A stretch of 9,077 nucleotides of DNA, from NCBI GenBank assembly GCA_050743625.1, contig JBOGED010000129.1, positions 1 to 9,077 of the forward strand, in the 5' to 3' direction. Each line of letters begins with the position of its first letter. The stretch's first letter is position 1. The DNA comes from JBOGED01 sp050743625. Lineage in GTDB: Bacteria > Actinomycetota > Nitriliruptoria > Euzebyales > Egibacteraceae. Position numbers and translations under genes: made by a program. The notes beneath the pieces were generated by a model. The model worked only from the letters and a program-made list of their open reading frames with translations, was not told where the DNA came from and searched no databases. This document shows, in pieces, positions 6,901-9,077 of this stretch.

Positions 6901-7485
6901 TTCAGCCCCGACGGCTCGCTGGTGGTGACCGCGAGCGAGGACCGGACGGCTCGCGTCTGGAACGCCGCGACCGGCGCGCTCGTGCGGAGCCTCGTCGGGC
7001 ATGATGGCGCGGTGACCGACGCGGCCTTTAGCCCGGACGGTGCGCGCATCGTGACCGCGAGCAATGACCGGACGGCGCGGGTCTGGGACTGGACAGCGCG
7101 TGACGAGCCACGCGCGGTCCTCACGGGACACGATGGCTCGCTGACCGGCGCGGCGTTCGACGCCGACGGTCACCGCGTCGTCACCGGGGCAAGCGACGGT
7201 GTCGTCGGCGTGTGGGACGCGACCGGGCCCGGGCGCAATCTCGCGTTCCTCCGGCGGCACAGTGACTCGGTGAACTCCGCCGTATTCAGCCCTGACGGCC
7301 GGCTCATCCTCACCGCTAGCGACGACCAGACCGTCCGGCTCTTTGCGTGCGAGACGTGTGGCTCGCTCCAAGATCTCCAAGATCTCGCGGAACAGCGGCT
7401 AGGGTTCGTACCTGAGCAGGTGTTGACCGGCGCGGCGGCGCGCCCGCCCCTCACCGGTTCCGTACGGGAGGGTGCGACACCGTGA
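3898..7485 (+). CDS. STAND-type NTPase (nSTAND1-like) with one transmembrane helix and a 15-repeat WD40 region
   Basis: This 1195-residue protein begins GLTPYSEDDAAFFFGRGRE, the usual entry of nSTAND1-type NTPases. Walker A is GPSGVGKSS (50-58, Lys56) and Walker B is LLIILDQFEEYF (136-147, Asp141). LISIREDAVAKLDRF (177-191) is the likely sensor-1 strand, followed by a winged-helix-like part ending FEIFHDVLAPAILDWR (396-411). A strongly basic/acidic helix (411-441) leads into a hydrophobic helix VLSATMALLLVVSILGW (444-460). After a linker with TPEAENALRVAL, WD40-like repeats run from about residue 516 to 1150; I count 15. The C-terminus has CETCG and a helical tail. STAND ATPases are switches: ligand on the repeat domain drives nucleotide-dependent oligomerisation and activates an effector. 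Here the probable effector is the SIR2 protein encoded immediately upstream. The ATG sits in an ATGA overlap with no separate ribosome site. Confidence 0.88.
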   Translation: MSTRTLPRESPYVGLTPYSEDDAAFFFGRGRETELIIANLFASRLTLLYGPSGVGKSSVLRAGVVRRLREGKPRDDTDVPGLAIVVFNAWRDDPIVALDEAISQAVGEPATVREGSPALSLVDTLRSWTERIHGQLLIILDQFEEYFLYHGRVDGGGTFAREFPRAVNREDLDVNFLISIREDAVAKLDRFKGRIPDLFANYLRVEHLRRAAARTAVEEPIAQYNLLIGNGAPYRIEPELVDAVLDQVRTGQLVVGQTGAGVVSSPDDDPARTQIETSHLQIVMKRLWKAETGAGSHVLRLETLERLGGSQRIVQEHLDEAMNTLPAPDQDLAVRVFKQLVTPSGTKIAHTAKDLAEYADAEPATLAPVLEQLASADLRILRPVAPPPDQPDGVRFEIFHDVLAPAILDWRARRVREQERADERERHRHAAEERARRKVRRTQVLSATMALLLVVSILGWSGERARSGSESRQRAATAMAQLGSDPSASIRTALAGISEAATPEAENALRVALAESHVRVVMLGHEDGIQDLDITPDGSAIVTASRDNTARVWDVGTGQPLAELTGHEDRVNTAAFSPDGSRVVTASEDATARVWDARTGRRLAVLDDHGDAVRTASFSPDGTAVVTASSDGIARLWNAHTGDQVASLGAVDASRPQTDPVLDARFSPDGTHVVTADQAGRVRVWDTRTGQQRAQLDKHRESPVTKAVFSPDGQRVVTAGKDSHAYVWRWQTRDEPTDLFAPTFRKAFDVDLSPDGLFVIIAWGKAATVYEAGTGQFVTELRGHADSVKAARFSPDGTLIVTVGGDGRARLWEASNGGLLAEMIGHRGDIRDAVFTPDGRRVVTASLDGTARVWEPALGRALFKDRRVRGAAFSQDGAFVVGAGQDGIARVWRAEDGREEAVLSAENASTRLADAVFGPNGRYVATAGDDGLVRVWDWRAHQIVATSHQPAELASVAFSPDGELVVTAGPDEVARVWDWRAHPTRPLRLLRGHTGAVQSAAFSPDGSLVVTASEDRTARVWNAATGALVRSLVGHDGAVTDAAFSPDGARIVTASNDRTARVWDWTARDEPRAVLTGHDGSLTGAAFDADGHRVVTGASDGVVGVWDATGPGRNLAFLRRHSDSVNSAVFSPDGRLILTASDDQTVRLFACETCGSLQDLQDLAEQRLGFVPEQVLTGAAARPPLTGSVREGATP
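5443..7350 (+). repeat. WD40 repeat array (15 units) within the STAND gene
   Basis: Units of about 38-46 codons share the core FSPDGxxVVTASxDxxARVWD, preceded in many by LxGHxxxV. At DNA level the run TTCAGCCC(C/G)GACGG recurs through most units. Units 6 (6085-6213) and 9 (6463-6576) are degenerate: 6 ends in VYEA instead of WD, and 9 lacks the GH strand and is short. Units 12 and 13 (about 6832-7089) are among the closest to each other. Fifteen units would fit two closed propellers, for example 7 plus 8. Confidence 0.85.
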
Positions 7486-8237
7486 ACCCAGAGCAATGGA
7501 TCTCTCTGGTGACCGCGGCCGTCGCACTCAGCGGCGTCTGGATCAGCACGAGGTCGGCCAAGGCCACCGCGCGGTTGCAGGACGAGCTGGCAGAGCGCCG
7601 GGAGAAGCAGAGCAAGGAACAGGCCGTCGAAGAGGTCATGGCCCGTTACCGTGAGCCGCTGCTCCGGGCCGCCTTCGACCTTCAGAGCCGTGTCTACAAC
7701 ATCGTCAAGCAGGACTTCCTCGGCAAGTACTACCTCAACGGCCGGCCCGCCGAGCGGGAGTACGCGATCACGAACTCCCTGTTCGTGTTCGCGGAGTACT
7801 TCGCCTGGGTCGAGGTCTTGCGCCGTGGGGTGCAGTTCCTCGACCTCGGCGACGTCGAGCGCAACCGGTGCCTGACCGAGCGCCTCGAGGCGGTCACGCT
7901 GACCTTGGGGGACGATCAGCTGATCCCCACACCGGCGTTCCGCCTGTTGAGGGGCCAGCAGCGTGCGCTCGGGGAGGTCATGGTCGAGGAGATGCCATCA
8001 GGAAATCGCGATGACTGTGGCCAATGCCTTGGCTATGCGACCTTCATCGAGCGTTTGGGCAAGGACCCGCCATTTCGCCGCTGGTTCGAGCCGCTGCGCG
8101 CCGACATCGAGGAGCTCGCCACCGACGATGCCGGATACGAGCGGCTCGTACGGATGCAGCATGACCTCATCGACCTCATCGACTTCCTTGACGACCCACC
8201 CGTCCGCTTCAGCAAAGCCCAGCGGACCAAGATCTGA
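7482..8237 (+). CDS. Membrane-anchored coiled-coil protein of unknown function, third gene of the SIR2-STAND operon
   Basis: The 251-residue product begins at GTG 7482 inside a GTGA overlap with the STAND gene, with a clear ribosome site (GGGAGGG, 7466-7472). Residues 6-22 (WISLVTAAVALSGVWIS) are hydrophobic enough for one transmembrane helix. The basic residues that follow (TRSAKATAR) predict that the rest faces the cytoplasm. A charged coiled coil follows (ARLQDELAERREKQSKEQ, 30-47). The remainder is a helical domain with EVMARYREPLLRAAFDLQSR, NSLFVFAEYFAWVEVLRR and FLDLGDVERNR. I recall similar unnamed proteins in actinomycetes but know no function. The coupling to the NTPase and the shared membrane location suggest an anchor, adaptor or membrane effector of the same system. 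It ends 15 bp from the facing pyrophosphatase gene. Confidence 0.75.
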   Translation: MNPEQWISLVTAAVALSGVWISTRSAKATARLQDELAERREKQSKEQAVEEVMARYREPLLRAAFDLQSRVYNIVKQDFLGKYYLNGRPAEREYAITNSLFVFAEYFAWVEVLRRGVQFLDLGDVERNRCLTERLEAVTLTLGDDQLIPTPAFRLLRGQQRALGEVMVEEMPSGNRDDCGQCLGYATFIERLGKDPPFRRWFEPLRADIEELATDDAGYERLVRMQHDLIDLIDFLDDPPVRFSKAQRTKI

Positions 8238-8252
8238 CTTTCGTGAAACCCG

Positions 8253-8759
8253 TCAGGGCATCGCGGGTGGGTCGTCCATGGTCCGGAAGCGTTCGAGGTC
8301 CTCGGCGATGGCCTTCAGGGCGTCGGATTTGGGGCCGAACCCGGCGACCTCGACCCCCTTGCCCTCAAGGTCTTTGTAGATCGAGAAGAAGTGGCCCACC
8401 TCGTCGAGCAGATGGCGAGGCACGTCACCGATGTCGCGCACGTGTGTCCAGCGGGGGTCGGAGTCGGGCACGGTGATGATCTTCGTGTCCTTCCCCTTCT
8501 CGTCGGACATCCAGAAGACCCCGACCACGCGCGCCGTGATCAGGCAACCCGTGAAGGTCGGCTCGCCGAGTAGGACGAGCGCGTCGAGCGGGTCGCCGTC
8601 ATGGCTAAACGTCTGCGGGATAAACCCGTAGTCGCCCGGGTAGTGGACGGCGCTGAACAGCATCCGGTCCAGCCGGAACCGCCTGACCTTCGGGTCCCAC
8701 TCGTACTTGTTGCGTGATCCCTTGGGGATCTCGACGAGCACGTCAACCGTGTCAGCCAT
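8253..8759 (-). CDS. ppa: Inorganic pyrophosphatase, family I
   Basis: This cytoplasmic enzyme hydrolyses pyrophosphate to two phosphates and so pulls DNA, RNA and protein synthesis forward. The 168-residue product has the full set of family I residues: IPKGSRNKYE near the start, VHYPGDYGFIPQT (38-50), the signature DGDPLDA (54-60) with Asp54, Asp56 and Asp59 for metal binding, and Asp86 and Asp91 in WMSDEKGKD. These correspond to Asp65/67/70/97/102 of the E. coli enzyme. The C-terminal helix KALKAIAEDLERF-like segment (SDALKAIAEDLERF) is also typical. ATG 8759 is preferred over upstream starts because the family begins here and AGGAAAGGGG (8777-8768) lies 8 bases before it. It is complete, intact and a core gene, so it marks the boundary of the accessory operon. 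Confidence 0.95.
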   Translation of the reverse strand: MADTVDVLVEIPKGSRNKYEWDPKVRRFRLDRMLFSAVHYPGDYGFIPQTFSHDGDPLDALVLLGEPTFTGCLITARVVGVFWMSDEKGKDTKIITVPDSDPRWTHVRDIGDVPRHLLDEVGHFFSIYKDLEGKGVEVAGFGPKSDALKAIAEDLERFRTMDDPPAMP

Positions 8760-8767
8760 GACGCGGG

Positions 8768-8777
8768 CCCCTTTCCT
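8768..8777 (-). promoter_or_regulatory. Ribosome binding site of ppa
   Basis: Read on the minus strand this is AGGAAAGGGG, 8 bases before ATG 8759. It fixes the start and excludes longer in-frame reading upstream. Confidence 0.65.
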
Positions 8778-8823
8778 GGGACGTACCGGTTGGAGCGTAA
8801 CGGTCACGGGTAGGACCGGATGG

Positions 8824-8961
8824 ATGTCGAGTCCGCACACTCCCGAACCCTCACCGTTTCCCCCAGACCCCGGCGAGCCAACCCCGGTCCCGGACCCTGG
8901 CGAGCCTCACCCGGCTCCCGACCCTGGCGAGCCTCATCCCGCCCCCGACCCGATCGCCTGA
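8824..8961 (+). CDS. Small proline-rich repeat protein (hypothetical)
   Basis: The ORF has 45 codons from ATG 8824 to TGA 8959-8961, preceded by TAGGA with AGGA (8812-8815) 8 bases before the start. The product is almost entirely Pro, Asp, Glu, Gly and His: MSSPHTPEPSPFPPDPGEP followed by repeats of the nine-residue unit PDPGEPHPA. It is strongly acidic, should be disordered, and has no signal peptide or hydrophobic segment. It diverges from ppa with about 64 bp between the starts. The coding case rests on the ribosome site and on synonymous third-base changes between repeats that keep the peptide unit. Pro-rich readings are also easy to get by chance in GC-rich DNA, so the call is tentative. 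Confidence 0.45.
   Translation: MSSPHTPEPSPFPPDPGEPTPVPDPGEPHPAPDPGEPHPAPDPIA
8863..8952 (+). repeat. 27-bp tandem repeat encoding a PDPGEPHPA unit
   Basis: Three full copies lie at 8863-8889, 8890-8916 and 8917-8943, with a partial fourth (CCCGACCCG) at 8944-8952. Copies 2 and 3 differ by a few bases, all at third codon positions; copy 1 differs more (TPV in place of HPA). Confidence 0.8.
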
Positions 8962-9077
8962 CGGCTACCAGCCGAGCTGGTCGAGGCGGTCGGCGACGGC
9001 CGGGAGAAGGAGCAGATGCATAGGGCTTGGGCAGGAATAACGTTGTGGTTTGTCCTGGTTCGGTCTGACCGTCGCGG
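8962..9077. other. Right-edge intergenic stretch, nothing assigned
   Basis: No complete gene, RNA gene or terminator is recognised here. Base composition drops in GC after 9015, as in a promoter region. Two short readings that touch the edge are listed among the rejected items. Confidence 0.5.

Noticed and set aside
5443..7350. Regularly spaced repeats resembling a CRISPR-like or tandem array
   Set aside because: The period of about 120-130 bp and the open frame match WD40 coding repeats.
5857..7380. Long open frame on the minus strand across the WD40 region
   Set aside because: It is antisense to a gene with clear domains. Its repeated Arg/Gly/His/Val-rich content mirrors the WD40 repeats, as expected from GC-rich third positions.
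8965..9077. Minus-strand reading ending in LLLPAVADRLDQLGW before TAG at 8967-8965
   Set aside because: The last 18 codons look protein-like, but the sequence before them is Pro/Gln/Arg-rich with low GC and no motif. It runs off the edge and cannot be supported.
9016..9077. Plus-strand ATG 9016 with AAGGAG just upstream, reading MHRAWAGITLWFVLV
   Set aside because: The ribosome site is only 3 bases from the ATG, the codons include rare AGG and ATA, and the frame is cut by the window edge.

Overview
The window reads as chromosomal DNA from a high-GC Gram-positive bacterium, most likely an actinomycete or a related actinobacterial lineage. The reasons are very high GC with G/C-rich third codon positions, frequent GTG starts, tight ATGA/GTGA overlaps, and a pyrophosphatase and PIN/RHH pair of actinobacterial flavour. 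This placement is inference; there is no rRNA or tRNA to confirm it.

Layout. Bases 1-964 hold eroded genes. The tail of a plus-strand gene enters from the left edge and ends at 328. Facing it is a minus-strand toxin-antitoxin pair: a ribbon-helix-helix antitoxin with an in-frame TAA, then a PIN-domain (VapC-like) toxin with a frameshift. A short intergenic stretch (965-1072) carries an inverted repeat beside the antitoxin start and a -10-like hexamer for the next gene. Bases 1073-1981 form a two-gene plus-strand unit, a DUF5678-like protein and a retropepsin-like aspartic protease. A CmoM-like methyltransferase (1988-2776, minus) converges on it.

The centre of interest is 2924-8237, a tightly coupled three-gene operon on the plus strand. 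It encodes a stand-alone SIR2-family putative NAD+ hydrolase. Next comes a 1195-residue STAND-type NTPase with one transmembrane helix and 15 WD40-like repeats. Last is a small membrane-anchored coiled-coil protein of unknown function. Gene overlaps are 4 bp at both junctions. The arrangement suggests a conflict or defence system: the WD40 propeller senses, the NTPase switches, SIR2 depletes NAD+, and the third protein is an accessory at the membrane. Its effect on phage is inferred, not shown.

The right end is housekeeping. Family I inorganic pyrophosphatase (8253-8759, minus) converges on the operon 15 bp away. Divergent from it is a 45-codon proline-rich ORF with 27-bp tandem repeats. The final 116 bases contain no gene I can support.
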